In this document: positions 16,310 to 24,718 of the stretch, piece by piece
Position numbering within the stretch: the stretch's first letter is position 1
Layout of the letters: every line of letters begins with the position of its first letter
Origin: Acidobacteriaceae bacterium
GTDB taxonomy: Bacteria > Acidobacteriota > Terriglobia > Bryobacterales > Bryobacteraceae
Reading direction: 5' to 3'
DNA: 64,000 nt
Assembly: GCA_019240405.1 (NCBI GenBank)
Contig: JAFAYL010000026.1
Coordinates: 21,827-85,826, forward strand
Notes under the pieces: model-generated
Told to the model about the DNA's origin: nothing
The model's database searches: none
Seen by the model: the letters and a program-made list of their open reading frames with translations, nothing else
Made by a program: the position numbers and the translations under genes

Positions 16310-17128
16310 ATGATTATCGGCAACCCGCCACCCGCATGGGCGTAACATATCGAATGACCTCTCGCCTTGGTCGGTAAGATACAGTCTTAATGTCAGATTC
16401 GATTCACGAGATCCAGAAGACGCACGGCCCTCTTCGTAAAGAACAAGAACGCGAAGGCGATAGAACTTCTCAAAAAGATTGCCGCCTGAAGCAAGCCGGA
16501 AAACGAGCAACAGGGCATAGCTAAGTGATTAGCTTGGCTCCCTTTCAGACGCACCTCGAACGTAACACGCACGCTGTCGGGCGAATAAGAAGCGGCCAAT
16601 ACTTGTGCATCGACCGAAACATCGCATTCTTTGGTCTTCACCGTCGAGATGCTCTTGTCAAGCCTTGCAGTGGCACTCATCCGGCCCTAGCGCGTTCACT
16701 TTGCAGAAAAACGCGCTAGTCGGAGATGTGGAGAGTCGATGCAGATCATGTGTGACGGCATAGCGTACGGTCCTCCCTTGCTCGCGCAGGCGGCATGTGA
16801 GACATTTGAACCGCCGTATCGGCTCGATAATCGATAATCATTCGAACAGAACTGCAGCCCCTTTGTGCCAGGGTCGGCCCGTGTGGAGAGCTTTATCGCA
16901 ACCCGGCACCGATGAGAGAGCTCGGCCCCGATTGGCCGATTTGGCCTCAATCGCCGGCTATGCTGATCAGCTCAACGGCCAGGTACGAGTCAACCGGCTT
17001 CCAGGGGACGAGGATCACCATAGGGCAAGCTTAGGGTAAGAGCGGCAACTGCGCCTCACTATTCCACTTGAATAACGTTGAGAGATTCCTTGCGGGTTTG
17101 TTGACACGTCGAAGGTCCGGGATTGATC
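16310..17128. other. 819-bp stretch without a convincing gene
   Basis: Two overlapping minus-strand frames (16393-16680 and 16274-16510) contain protein-like phrases, for example 'VDAQVLAASYSPDSVRVTFE' and 'LFEKFYRLRVLVLYEEG'. They could be halves of one small frameshifted gene, but neither has a ribosome-binding site. The region 16778-17020 is a diverged duplicate of the sppA 3' end and downstream gap (see the repeat entry). A short AT-rich run and GAAGG precede the next gene. Confidence 0.35.
16778..17020 (+). repeat. Diverged duplicate of the sppA 3' end and following gap (right copy, with copy C)
   Basis: 16814-16837 matches the last 24 bases of sppA at 22 positions and still contains the stop (its frame would read PYRLDNR*). 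TTGCTC, AGGCGG and CATT precede it as in sppA. Downstream, CGAACAGAACTGCAGCCC parallels CGAAACTACAGCC. AACGGCCAGGT (16974-16984) matches the intergenic repeat core. Distances between landmarks are similar in the two copies (about 195 and 165 bp), so the whole segment seems duplicated and then diverged. Confidence 0.55.
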
Positions 17129-18250
17129 ATGACTTGTATGCTGCCGCTTATTGCTCAGCTCGTTGCCTTTCTCGTGGCACTGATCGGCACATTCTTCAAG
17201 TGTGTAAAGGAGGATGCCCACGAAAAGCCGCTCCGATCATCGTGGGGCCTGCCTGTCCTCACCAAACCTGGTGTCTGCATCCTGACTTTGCTGATTGCAT
17301 CGTTCGTGTCGTCGCTTTGGCTCACCCACGCCTCTTCGAAGGAGATGAGTGATCTAAGAACGAACTTAGCCGCAGCCAGAGGGGATTTGACCGCGTCTCT
17401 GATAGCCGAAAAGGCCTTGAGCCTGCAACTGAAGGGTGCCAACGATGAGATCCAGGCACGTCAATCCGCCGCCCAGATCGACAACGTAAGTAGATTGAAC
17501 GAGGTTACGCAGAAACTCGAAAACAGCAGCGATCTCCTTTCAGGACGTATACGCAAACTCTCGCCAGTCCAGTCATTCCGCCTGATTCTGTTCTTCGACG
17601 GTATGAAGCGGCCTACCCCGTGGTCGGGCGCTACTGACTCTCGGCCATCAGGCGTGCCTTTGCAACCCGGGGACTCACCTGGCCTGTATTACGGCATGCT
17701 TTGTGGTTCTGGTTCCAGTATCCATTTCAATATGCAGATCTCGTCCCACCCGGATTTGGTTTTTCACTCCATGTGCGGCCTTACCGAACTGACTGGCGGG
17801 GCATGGGGTCTGTCCGTCTACATGAAGCCCGTTTACGAGCAGTGGGTACAAGACAGGCAGGGAATGTTCGCAGAGTTCGTTGAATCCTCTGAATACAACG
17901 CGAACTCGAAAATTGAAGGCCTCACGTTGAATTCCTTTTCGATGACCGGAAAAGGATTTGCCAGCATGGGTATTGATGAGGCCGGTCCCGTAAGCGCTTT
18001 GGCGAGATTCGAGCAAATTCTCCCAAAGTATGTGGGGTTCGGCGTCTCTCCAAATGGTGAACGGCTCGATCCCCAGCTGATCACGATGTATGGTACACGT
18101 GAGCCCGCAGAGGTCGGGGCTATGCGCGCGTTCGCTTTTATTAGGAGCAGTCAATGTCGACTGCGCCCGGAGTGGCGTGGAATCTCGCGCTACACAGGAC
18201 AGACAGTGGATGGCCCCGTGATTTTGTCTATATCCCCGTCGCAAAGGTGA
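17129..18250 (+). CDS. Membrane protein with coiled coil and C-terminal globular domain
   Basis: I do not recognise the family. Starting at ATG 17129 (a TTG lies 6 nt upstream), the 373-residue protein has membrane segments at about 5-23 ('PLIAQLVAFLVALIGTFF') and 47-66 ('KPGVCILTLLIASFVSSLWL'). A heptad-rich coiled coil follows at about 70-142 ('MSDLRTNLAAARGDLTASLI', 'VSRLNEVTQKLENSSDLLSG'). The ~230-residue C-terminal domain has phrases such as 'SFRLILFFDGMKRPTPWSG' and 'LVFHSMCGLTELTGGAWGLS'. The layout (two-helix anchor, coil, output domain) suggests an oligomeric membrane-anchored sensor or scaffold. Confidence 0.6.
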   Translation: MTCMLPLIAQLVAFLVALIGTFFKCVKEDAHEKPLRSSWGLPVLTKPGVCILTLLIASFVSSLWLTHASSKEMSDLRTNLAAARGDLTASLIAEKALSLQLKGANDEIQARQSAAQIDNVSRLNEVTQKLENSSDLLSGRIRKLSPVQSFRLILFFDGMKRPTPWSGATDSRPSGVPLQPGDSPGLYYGMLCGSGSSIHFNMQISSHPDLVFHSMCGLTELTGGAWGLSVYMKPVYEQWVQDRQGMFAEFVESSEYNANSKIEGLTLNSFSMTGKGFASMGIDEAGPVSALARFEQILPKYVGFGVSPNGERLDPQLITMYGTREPAEVGAMRAFAFIRSSQCRLRPEWRGISRYTGQTVDGPVILSISPSQR

Positions 18251-18330
18251 GCCGCCAGGAGCTATGAAGGCGTCATCATCCGGGGACACACCGGACGCCG
18301 TCGCCACACCCCATCACACCTTTCTTACGA

Positions 18331-18341
18331 ACGTGTTACGC
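18331..18341 (+). promoter_or_regulatory. Shared element ACGTGTTACGC upstream of nikR
   Basis: ACGTGTTACGC lies 18 bp before the nikR ATG. Its exact reverse complement GCGTAACACGT lies 4 bp before the TonB receptor ATG. It contains GTGTTAC, the half-site I recall for NikR outside enterobacteria (GTGTTAC-N13/14-GTAACAC). The second half-site is not well preserved here, so the call is a candidate. Confidence 0.5.
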
Positions 18342-18359
18342 TAATGAAACTATCACGCC

Positions 18360-18788
18360 ATGGGACAGCTAACGCGTACCGGCATTGCCATCGATGCCGA
18401 TCTTCTCGACCGCTTTGACCGCTTCATCGCAAAGCAGGGTTACCCGAACAGATCTGAAGCCTTTCGCGACCTCATCCGTGACCGTCTCGTGGGCGCTGTA
18501 ATCGGTTTGCCTGAGGCCCATGTCGTTGGCACGATAACCCTCATTTACGATCATCACTCCCGCCTCCTGCCCGACAAGCTGATGGACCTTCAACATAATC
18601 ATCACGGAGTAATCATCGCTACCACGCACGTGCATCTCGACCACGACACATGCTTGGAAGTGATCGTAGTCAAAGGCCAAGCCAAACAAGTTCAAAAATT
18701 AGCCGACGTGCTCATTGGGACGAAAGGTGTTCGACATGGCCGGCTGGTCATGAGTTCACCCGCCGCCGTTCTCCCAAAGACGGCATAA
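18360..18788 (+). CDS. nikR: Nickel-responsive regulator NikR
   Basis: NikR is a ribbon-helix-helix repressor that binds nickel through an ACT-like C-terminal domain and controls nickel uptake. The N-terminal RHH is 'RTGIAIDADLLDRFDRFIAK'. The high-affinity nickel ligands are all present with a constant +3 offset from E. coli: His79, His90, His92 and Cys98 within 'LQHNHHGVIIATTHVHLDHD' and 'TCLEVIVVKG'. The length (142 residues) is normal. ATG 18360. The gene directly precedes a TonB-dependent receptor, 51 bp away, and an 11-bp element is shared by both upstream regions, which fits NikR control of a nickel receptor and of itself. Confidence 0.95.
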   Translation: MGQLTRTGIAIDADLLDRFDRFIAKQGYPNRSEAFRDLIRDRLVGAVIGLPEAHVVGTITLIYDHHSRLLPDKLMDLQHNHHGVIIATTHVHLDHDTCLEVIVVKGQAKQVQKLADVLIGTKGVRHGRLVMSSPAAVLPKTA

Positions 18789-18824
18789 AACATGCCGGGA
18801 AGCAATCCATTTACGTGTCCGCCT

Positions 18825-18835
18825 GCGTAACACGT
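18825..18835 (-). promoter_or_regulatory. Shared element GCGTAACACGT upstream of the TonB receptor
   Basis: This is the exact inverse of the element before nikR, placed 4 bp ahead of the receptor ATG and only 36 bp after the nikR stop. A CGTGT at 18814-18818 forms a loose dyad with ACACG at 18830-18834. Binding here would block the receptor promoter or translation start. Confidence 0.5.
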
Positions 18836-18839
18836 TTAC

Positions 18840-21800
18840 ATGGTTCGTAATACGATTGCGCTCCTTCTCGTCTTGGCTGCGGCCGCATGTATTTGGGCCT
18901 TGGCCGCGGGCAATCTCTCCGGCACCATAAAAGATCTAACCGGCGCTTCTGTCCCCAACGCGCAGATTGCACTAACCAATGTCGATCAAAGCACCGAGTT
19001 CAAATCTACGTCCGATAACAAGGGCTTCTACTCATTTCCAGCCGTGCCAGTCGGACACTACGATCTGCGGATCGAATCGCCAGGTTTCGCAACTCAGGAA
19101 AAGAAGAACTTGACCGTCGACACTGACGCCGCCCTGCGGGTCGACATCGTGCTTAATGTCGGACAAAGACAGGAAGTGGTCACCGTCAGCGCTGCTGAAG
19201 AAGGACTCGAAACACAGCCCGAGACGGTCGCCACACATCTCGGCGACGTCGTCGGAAGCGCCCAGATTGAAGCCGTTCCGTTGAACGGCCGCAGTTACAC
19301 GGATCTTCTCGCGATCCAGCCAGGCGTCAGCCCAGTCACCACCTTAACCCCAACTTCCGTCATTATGGCCGGTGTCACCGGAACCATCAATCCCTCCGGA
19401 GATCTGAACCCGGGCGACGTCTCCATTGATGGCCAGCGCGAGTCCGCCAACGGGTTCATGGTCGACGCGGTTGATGTGCAGGAGCATATGAACGGTGGAA
19501 CCTCCGTAATTCCCAATCTCGATTCCATCCAGGAATTTCGGGTGCTCACCAACAACTTCGATCCCGAGTACGGTAACTACAACGGCGGCCTGGTCAACGT
19601 CATCACGAAATCAGGCACTAATTCGTTTCATGGGGATGCCTTTGAATTCCTGCGCAACACAGATCTCGACGCCAGAAATTTTTTCGACAGCACGCGGGGC
19701 GCATTTCAGCAAAACCAGTTCGGCGGCACCCTCGGCGGCCCTCTCAAGCACGACAAGATCTTCTTTTTCGCCGATTACCAAGGAACGCGCACTGTCGAAG
19801 GAATCAACTCCGCTGAAACGCAAGTGCCCTCCGTGCAGGATCGCTTGGGAAATCTCAGCGATTTGGCAAGTACACTGGCCGGGACCGTCAGTGGTCCCTA
19901 CACCGCCAGTCTGCTCACCCAAAAGCTAGGCTATCCGGTCTCGGAAGGCGAGCCATACTACACGCCTGGATGTACAACCTCGACGACCTGCGTTCTTCCC
20001 AATGCGCTCATTCCGATAAGCGCCTGGTCGGCTCCCGCGGTGAATTTACTGAAATATATTCCCGCGCCGAGTATCGGAACGAACTTATTCGCCACATCCG
20101 CTTATCCCGAAACGGTCCGCGATGACAAAGCCTCGGCCCGCATCGACGCAAACACTCGAATCGGTCAGATCTCCGCCTACTATTTCATCGACAACTATCG
20201 TCTGGACAACCCTTATCCGGGCGCTCAAGGCGGCGCGAGCATCCCAGGTTTTGATGCCCTCACCATCGGTCAAGCTCAAATGTTCACGATCGCCGGCACC
20301 AAGACGCTCAGCGCCACTACGGTCGACGAATTCCACATCGGTTTTATTCGTAACGCAAACGACATCGGTCAGCCGCATGGCGGTCTGGGAGTTTCGCTCG
20401 CGTCGCAAGGCTTCGTAACAGGTGCCGGCACGTCCGGTATTGTCGTCCAGGCGCCTCAATTCGAAGGCGTGGAAAACATCGTTTTTCCGTCGTTCGTCAT
20501 GGGTGTTCCCATCACGAACGTGGACCAATGGAATAACACCTTATACATCAGCAACACTGTCTCAAAAGTAATCGGTGGGCACACCCTCAAATTCGGCGGT
20601 CAACTTCACGCCGATCAAGTCAATGAGTATCCCAATGCGACATTTAACGGCACCTTCAATATCGACGGTACCGAGACCGGGTCCCCGTTCGCCGACTTCC
20701 TCCTCGGTTTCCCGAGCAACTTTACGCAGACCTCCGGTCAGAGCTTCTATCTCCGCAACCGCTTTGGCGGAGCTTTTATACAAGACAGTTGGCGCGTTCG
20801 ACGCAATCTCACGCTGAATTTGGGGCTCCGCTGGGATCTCATCATGCCTTGGTGGGAGAAATACAACCAGATCCAAACTGTTGTTCCCGGAGAGCAATCC
20901 GTCCTTTATCCGAATGCTATGAACGGCCTCGTTGTTCCCGGCGACCCAGGAATCCCGCCGACTTTATCACCATCGAAATATCGCAACTTCGCCCCGCGAA
21001 TGGGTATCGCCTATGCGCCTGATTTTCAGAACCGTTTTCTGAAAGCACTCTTCGGCGATGCGGGAAAAAGCAGTATTCGGGCCAGCTACGGACTCTTCTA
21101 TACCGCATTCCCTGGTCTGACCGCCGGGATTATGTATGGCGTTCCTCCCTATGGCTACAACTACCTGAGCCCCGAGCCGCCGCTCTTTTCGACGCCCTTC
21201 GTCAACTCCGCGAACGGCATCCGAAACGCAGATCCCTTTCCGCTCAACTTTCCGCCGCACGACGTCTCCGCGAGTACTCCATTCACGGGCTTCGATTTCC
21301 CAGCCGTGACGCCCATCAGCGCCGATCCTTATTTCTATTACCGCAACGCTGTTCCTTACACCGAAAACTACATGTTCTCTATCCAACGGCAAATCTCGAA
21401 TGCGGCGCTCATCACCGTCAGCTATGTAGGAAATCAAGGCCATCATCTGCTCGTCCTTGTCCCGGAGAATCTGGGCAACGCTGCCGTGTGCCTAAGTCTC
21501 AGCCAGCCAGGTCAAGTCGCGCCTGGAAGCTCAACCTGCGGGCCATTCGGAGAGGACGCTTTGTATACGTCGGCTTCGGGTCAGGTCCATCATGGCACCC
21601 GAGTCGGACTAGGCTCTAACTTCGGATCCATGACTGCCCAAAAAACAGTGGGCAATTCGAATTACAGTGCGCTCGAAGCAAATCTTCGCCTGGTCACAGG
21701 CGCTAGTGGAACGCTGCTCGTTGGTTACACCTTTTCGAAATCGATTGACGATGCTTCCAACCTCGGAGAACAAACGAATCCGCTCAATATGCGTCTGACG

Positions 21801-22373
21801 CGCGCGCTTTCCTCTTGGGACATGACGCACAATTTCGTAGCGACCTACACCTATGCGTTGCCCTTTGACCGCGTGTTTCGAAGAAATCGGCTCACCGAAG
21901 GCTGGAGCTTGTCCGGCACTACCCGATTCAGCACCGGCTTTCCTGTTACTCTCTTCGATGATTCAGACCGCTCGCTCCTTGGCACCCTGGGAAACGGCGT
22001 AAACAACGAGTTGCTCGATACGCCCGAATACGTCGGCGGGCCGCTCGATACCAATACCAATCCGCGCAACGGAAAACCCGAATTCAGTCCTGCCGCATTT
22101 GCTCCTGAAGCGCTTGGCCAGCTTGGCGACTCCGGCCGCCGCTTCTTTCACGGCCCTGGCATTGAGAACTTCGACATCCAACTCTGCAAAACGATCGGCG
22201 TGACCGAATCCAAATCGTTCGACATTCGAGTGGAAGCTTTCAACGTTCTCAACCACGCCCAGTTTTATGGCCCGTCCTCCGTTGACGGCGAAGTAAACGA
22301 TTCAACCTTCGCAAGGGTTGTTAGCGCAGCAGCGCCGAGATTGCTGCAAGTCGCAGTGAAATTTCATTTCTGA
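18840..22373 (+). CDS. TonB-dependent receptor, Oar-like, with carboxypeptidase-regulatory N-terminus
   Basis: This is a large outer-membrane transporter or adhesin (1177 residues). A signal peptide ('IALLLVLAAAACIWALAAG') is followed by a CarboxypepD-regulatory-like domain ('LSGTIKDLTGASVPNAQIAL', 'GFYSFPAVPVGHYDLRIESP'). Then come a plug region ('AQIEAVPLNGRSYTDLLAIQ', 'NGGLVNVITKSGTNSFHGDA') and a long beta barrel. The C-terminus ends 'LLQVAVKFHF' with a terminal aromatic Phe, as needed for barrel assembly. Homologues are abundant in Acidobacteriota and their substrates are mostly unknown. The nikR neighbour and shared promoter element suggest nickel or a nickel chelate; this is inference. 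Confidence 0.92.
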   Translation: MVRNTIALLLVLAAAACIWALAAGNLSGTIKDLTGASVPNAQIALTNVDQSTEFKSTSDNKGFYSFPAVPVGHYDLRIESPGFATQEKKNLTVDTDAALRVDIVLNVGQRQEVVTVSAAEEGLETQPETVATHLGDVVGSAQIEAVPLNGRSYTDLLAIQPGVSPVTTLTPTSVIMAGVTGTINPSGDLNPGDVSIDGQRESANGFMVDAVDVQEHMNGGTSVIPNLDSIQEFRVLTNNFDPEYGNYNGGLVNVITKSGTNSFHGDAFEFLRNTDLDARNFFDSTRGAFQQNQFGGTLGGPLKHDKIFFFADYQGTRTVEGINSAETQVPSVQDRLGNLSDLASTLAGTVSGPYTASLLTQKLGYPVSEGEPYYTPGCTTSTTCVLPNALIPISAWSAPAVNLLKYIPAPSIGTNLFATSAYPETVRDDKASARIDANTRIGQISAYYFIDNYRLDNPYPGAQGGASIPGFDALTIGQAQMFTIAGTKTLSATTVDEFHIGFIRNANDIGQPHGGLGVSLASQGFVTGAGTSGIVVQAPQFEGVENIVFPSFVMGVPITNVDQWNNTLYISNTVSKVIGGHTLKFGGQLHADQVNEYPNATFNGTFNIDGTETGSPFADFLLGFPSNFTQTSGQSFYLRNRFGGAFIQDSWRVRRNLTLNLGLRWDLIMPWWEKYNQIQTVVPGEQSVLYPNAMNGLVVPGDPGIPPTLSPSKYRNFAPRMGIAYAPDFQNRFLKALFGDAGKSSIRASYGLFYTAFPGLTAGIMYGVPPYGYNYLSPEPPLFSTPFVNSANGIRNADPFPLNFPPHDVSASTPFTGFDFPAVTPISADPYFYYRNAVPYTENYMFSIQRQISNAALITVSYVGNQGHHLLVLVPENLGNAAVCLSLSQPGQVAPGSSTCGPFGEDALYTSASGQVHHGTRVGLGSNFGSMTAQKTVGNSNYSALEANLRLVTGASGTLLVGYTFSKSIDDASNLGEQTNPLNMRLTRALSSWDMTHNFVATYTYALPFDRVFRRNRLTEGWSLSGTTRFSTGFPVTLFDDSDRSLLGTLGNGVNNELLDTPEYVGGPLDTNTNPRNGKPEFSPAAFAPEALGQLGDSGRRFFHGPGIENFDIQLCKTIGVTESKSFDIRVEAFNVLNHAQFYGPSSVDGEVNDSTFARVVSAAAPRLLQVAVKFHF

Positions 22374-22414
22374 GCCGCTATGAATCCCGCGTAAGCCTCC
22401 CCAGGTCCCGCCGC

Positions 22415-23179
22415 TTAAAACGCCGCTGCCGATTGAATGCCGCTGGCTCCAAGGGCGCATTGCATCCGTTGCAGTGCGGACTTGTGAATTTGAGAGACAC
22501 GGCTTTCATTCACCCCGAGAATCTCGCCGATTTCTTTCATGCTTCGATCTTGCTCGTAATAGAGTTGAACGACCTGCTGATACCGTTCCGGGAGGGTTTT
22601 CATCGCCTCGCCAAGCTTTCCCCGCAGCTCCGAGCGCGCGAAAACCTGATCGGGCGCTTGCGCCGACGGACATGGCGTTTCATTAACCGGCTGGTCTTCT
22701 CTATCCGTGCTCCGTAGTTGTAAAGCCGCCAGACCCAAGTTGCGGAAGTCCACCATCAGGCTTTGCCAACGCCGCGAGCTAAGCCCCATCGCGCTTGCGA
22801 GTTCGCTTTGCGTTGGCGTCCGCTGAAGTTTTGCCGTCAAATCTCGCGTCACAGTTTCCAATTGCTTGTGCCGCTTTCTCAAATCCCGAGAGGCCCAATC
22901 GAGCTGCCTCAGGCTGTCGAGAATGGCTCCCCGAATGCGATGTTTCGCGTACGTCGGGAACGGCACAGCCTTATCGTCCTGGTATTTCGTTGCCGCATCA
23001 AACAAGCCCATCACTCCGGCGTGTACGAGATCGTCCAGCTCTGTGTGAACGGGAAGCGATCTCTGAACGTGAGCTGCAATCGCCGTTACGAGCGGAAGAT
23101 GTTCTAAGATCAACTCGTCCCGGCGCGCGTTCTCGTTCTTCGTCTTTTTCGTCGGTGCTGGTTTTGTGGCAGCGTTCAT
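22415..23179 (-). CDS. FliA/WhiG-type sigma factor (sigma-70 family group 3)
   Basis: This 254-residue alternative sigma factor has region 2 ('LILEHLPLVTAIAAHVQRSL', 'LDDLVHAGVMGLFDAATKYQ', 'FPTYAKHRIRGAILDSLRQL'), region 3 ('LQRTPTQSELASAMGLSSRR') and region 4 ('LPERYQQVVQLYYEQDRSMK', 'EIGEILGVNESRVSQIHKSA'). It is closest in style to FliA/WhiG. No flagellar or chemotaxis genes are in the window, so a non-motility regulon is likely. ATG 23179 follows AGGAG by 7 nt; the in-frame extension to 23251 is not needed. It directs transcription, target unknown. Confidence 0.9.
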   Translation of the reverse strand: MNAATKPAPTKKTKNENARRDELILEHLPLVTAIAAHVQRSLPVHTELDDLVHAGVMGLFDAATKYQDDKAVPFPTYAKHRIRGAILDSLRQLDWASRDLRKRHKQLETVTRDLTAKLQRTPTQSELASAMGLSSRRWQSLMVDFRNLGLAALQLRSTDREDQPVNETPCPSAQAPDQVFARSELRGKLGEAMKTLPERYQQVVQLYYEQDRSMKEIGEILGVNESRVSQIHKSALQRMQCALGASGIQSAAAF

Positions 23180-23503
23180 TCGATTTCTCCTGGTGGGGTT
23201 TTCTTTGCCCCGTTTGGCTTTCGCCACTTGAAAAAGCACCGGGAACGCCAAGTGCCGGAGCAGGAAAAAATCAGGAAAAATCGAAAGAAATCGGCGCAGT
23301 TAACCGATGTGATTTGAAGAGCTTAAAAGCATCGAGACGCAATGCGTCCCGTTGCAATTAGCCCCGCTTGGGCCTTTCGGTTTAGGGTGAATTAAGCGGT
23401 TTTGTTTCCGAGCGGGTCCCGAAGGGAAACGGGCGCTCCAGTTTGAACCACTACGCGGCGAGACTCGAATTTCGGCGCGCTTCGTTCGTCGATAAGATTT
23501 GCC
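23180..23503. other. 324-bp upstream region of the sigma gene
   Basis: No gene is supported. The stretch contains purine-rich DNA (about 23255-23290, with two close copies of CAGGAAAAA) and lies between the sigma factor start and the end of the HTH gene, both on the minus strand. It probably holds the sigma gene promoter and leader. No clear -10/-35 pair was seen. Confidence 0.3.
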
Positions 23504-23890
23504 TTAAGTCGCCGCTTCGCGCTCTTTCGGTTCTTTGAAAAGCGTTCGGGCCGTGGCGCCCCCGCCGATCCCGAGCCCGTACGAGGCAGGGATCGCGCCG
23601 CGTCTTCTGAGCTGTTCCACAATTTCCTCGGTTCCGATCAGATCCAGTGCGCTCATATCGAACTGGGACAAGATATGATCTGCAAGCGGCGCCGGCATCT
23701 TGCGCGCCCCTTTCAGAACGTTGTGAATTTGAGATTGCGAAACCCCCAACAGCCTGGCGAGCCCCCTTTCCGTAAATTCGCCGTTTTGGACCCGCCTATT
23801 TAAAAACGCAACGACGAGTTTCTTAAGATCCGTGATCGATGTGTGATGCATTCGCGAGCTTGATTCCAATTTGAAATAGGCTCCCCTCAT
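23504..23890 (-). CDS. HTH (XRE-like) regulator
   Basis: This 128-residue protein has a helix-turn-helix in the middle: 'FTERGLARLLGVSQSQIHNV', then 'LKGARKMPAPLADHIL', the lambda-repressor/XRE spacing. The C-terminus ('LIGTEEIVEQLRRRGAIPAS', then a Gly-rich tail) has no known domain. Two ATGs are possible (23890 and 23851); the first is used. It is divergent from the Cys-rich protein at 24114 across an AT-rich promoter region, so it may regulate that gene and itself. It precedes the sigma factor gene on the same strand, 324 bp apart. Confidence 0.75.
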   Translation of the reverse strand: MRGAYFKLESSSRMHHTSITDLKKLVVAFLNRRVQNGEFTERGLARLLGVSQSQIHNVLKGARKMPAPLADHILSQFDMSALDLIGTEEIVEQLRRRGAIPASYGLGIGGGATARTLFKEPKEREAAT

Positions 23891-24113
23891 TTCTCGAAGG
23901 CCGACTGTATTCCTGAAAACTCTCCCTCATAGTCAAAACCTGATCAAATATATGAGCCCAGGTAATTTGTGGATTAAACTGGGGAAAACCCTCGGAAATA
24001 TTTTAAGAGAATTTCAAAATTATTTCTTGACTATTTTTAAATCGATTATCTTAAAGATCACTGGAGTTTAAAATAACGCACCCCAAAAGCTCCAGGCTGG
24101 AGAATCACGAAGA
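23891..24113. promoter_or_regulatory. AT-rich divergent promoter region
   Basis: From about 23930 to 24075 the sequence is far richer in A and T than its surroundings. TTGACT (24027-24032) is followed by the palindrome AATCGATT (24040-24047) and TATCTT (24047-24052); the spacing of 14 is short for a sigma-70 promoter. The AT content, palindrome and divergent genes suggest a regulatory or nucleoid-protein-bound region. Confidence 0.45.
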
Positions 24114-24698
24114 ATGGAATGGAGTCGTTCGGAAACACTAGCTTTGGCCCAGCAGTCATGCACGTTTTGTCACGGCCTCGGATTGAGGTCGGGAAGATCG
24201 GGAGAGTCAACCCCTTGCAATTGCGTGTTCCGCGCAATTTTTCGCGCTTGCTATGCGCGTTTCCGCCAGTGCGCGTCGAAGGAAAAGTACATCAGCCGTG
24301 TCTCGCTCGAGGCGAACCCCGGCCGGCAGCGTAAGGCCGTCTGGGGCTTAAAAAATGAGGAATATATGGCTGATTTTGTCTTGGTTAGCCGGCGTATTTT
24401 GGATGAATATCAATATAAATTATTCAGGTATCATTTTTTATTAGGCGCTGATTGGATTTTATGTTGCCGCAAACTGCAAATCGATCGCGGAACTTTCTTT
24501 CACGAAGTATACCGCATTCAGCAGAAACTCGGCCGCGCGTTTCGAGAACTGGAGCCCCATGGCCTGTTCCCGGTCGACGAATATTTCGGCGGCGGGGCTA
24601 AAGAGCGGGCGCCGGTTTTGACGCCGTTCAAAGTGACGACTGAGAAGCCGGCCCAGGCTAAGCAGGTACTTCGCTTCCCAGTGAAACGGGCTGCTTAG
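24114..24698 (+). CDS. Cys-rich putative regulator, Zn-finger-like N-terminus
   Basis: The protein has 194 residues. The N-terminus has paired cysteines, 'SCTFCHGLGLRSG' and 'CNCVFRAIFRACYARF' (C-x2-C and C-x-C), resembling a small zinc site. The C-terminal half, 'LVSRRILDEYQYKLFRYHF', 'LLGADWILCCRKLQIDRGTF' and 'FHEVYRIQQKLGRAFRELEP', resembles proteins I associate with Acidobacteriota, where the 'LLGADW..CCR.L..DRG.F' segment recurs. The spacing suggests a sigma-region-4 or phage-regulator-like HTH. Codons around 24350-24480 are AT-rich compared with neighbours, suggesting acquired DNA. Function unknown. Confidence 0.6.
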   Translation: MEWSRSETLALAQQSCTFCHGLGLRSGRSGESTPCNCVFRAIFRACYARFRQCASKEKYISRVSLEANPGRQRKAVWGLKNEEYMADFVLVSRRILDEYQYKLFRYHFLLGADWILCCRKLQIDRGTFFHEVYRIQQKLGRAFRELEPHGLFPVDEYFGGGAKERAPVLTPFKVTTEKPAQAKQVLRFPVKRAA

Positions 24699-24718
24699 AA
24701 TCCTCATGTGCCACACCG

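Noticed and set aside
16274..16680. Two overlapping minus-strand frames
   Set aside because: Phrases look protein-like, but there is no start signal, no family match and they overlap each other; kept only as a note in the region entry.
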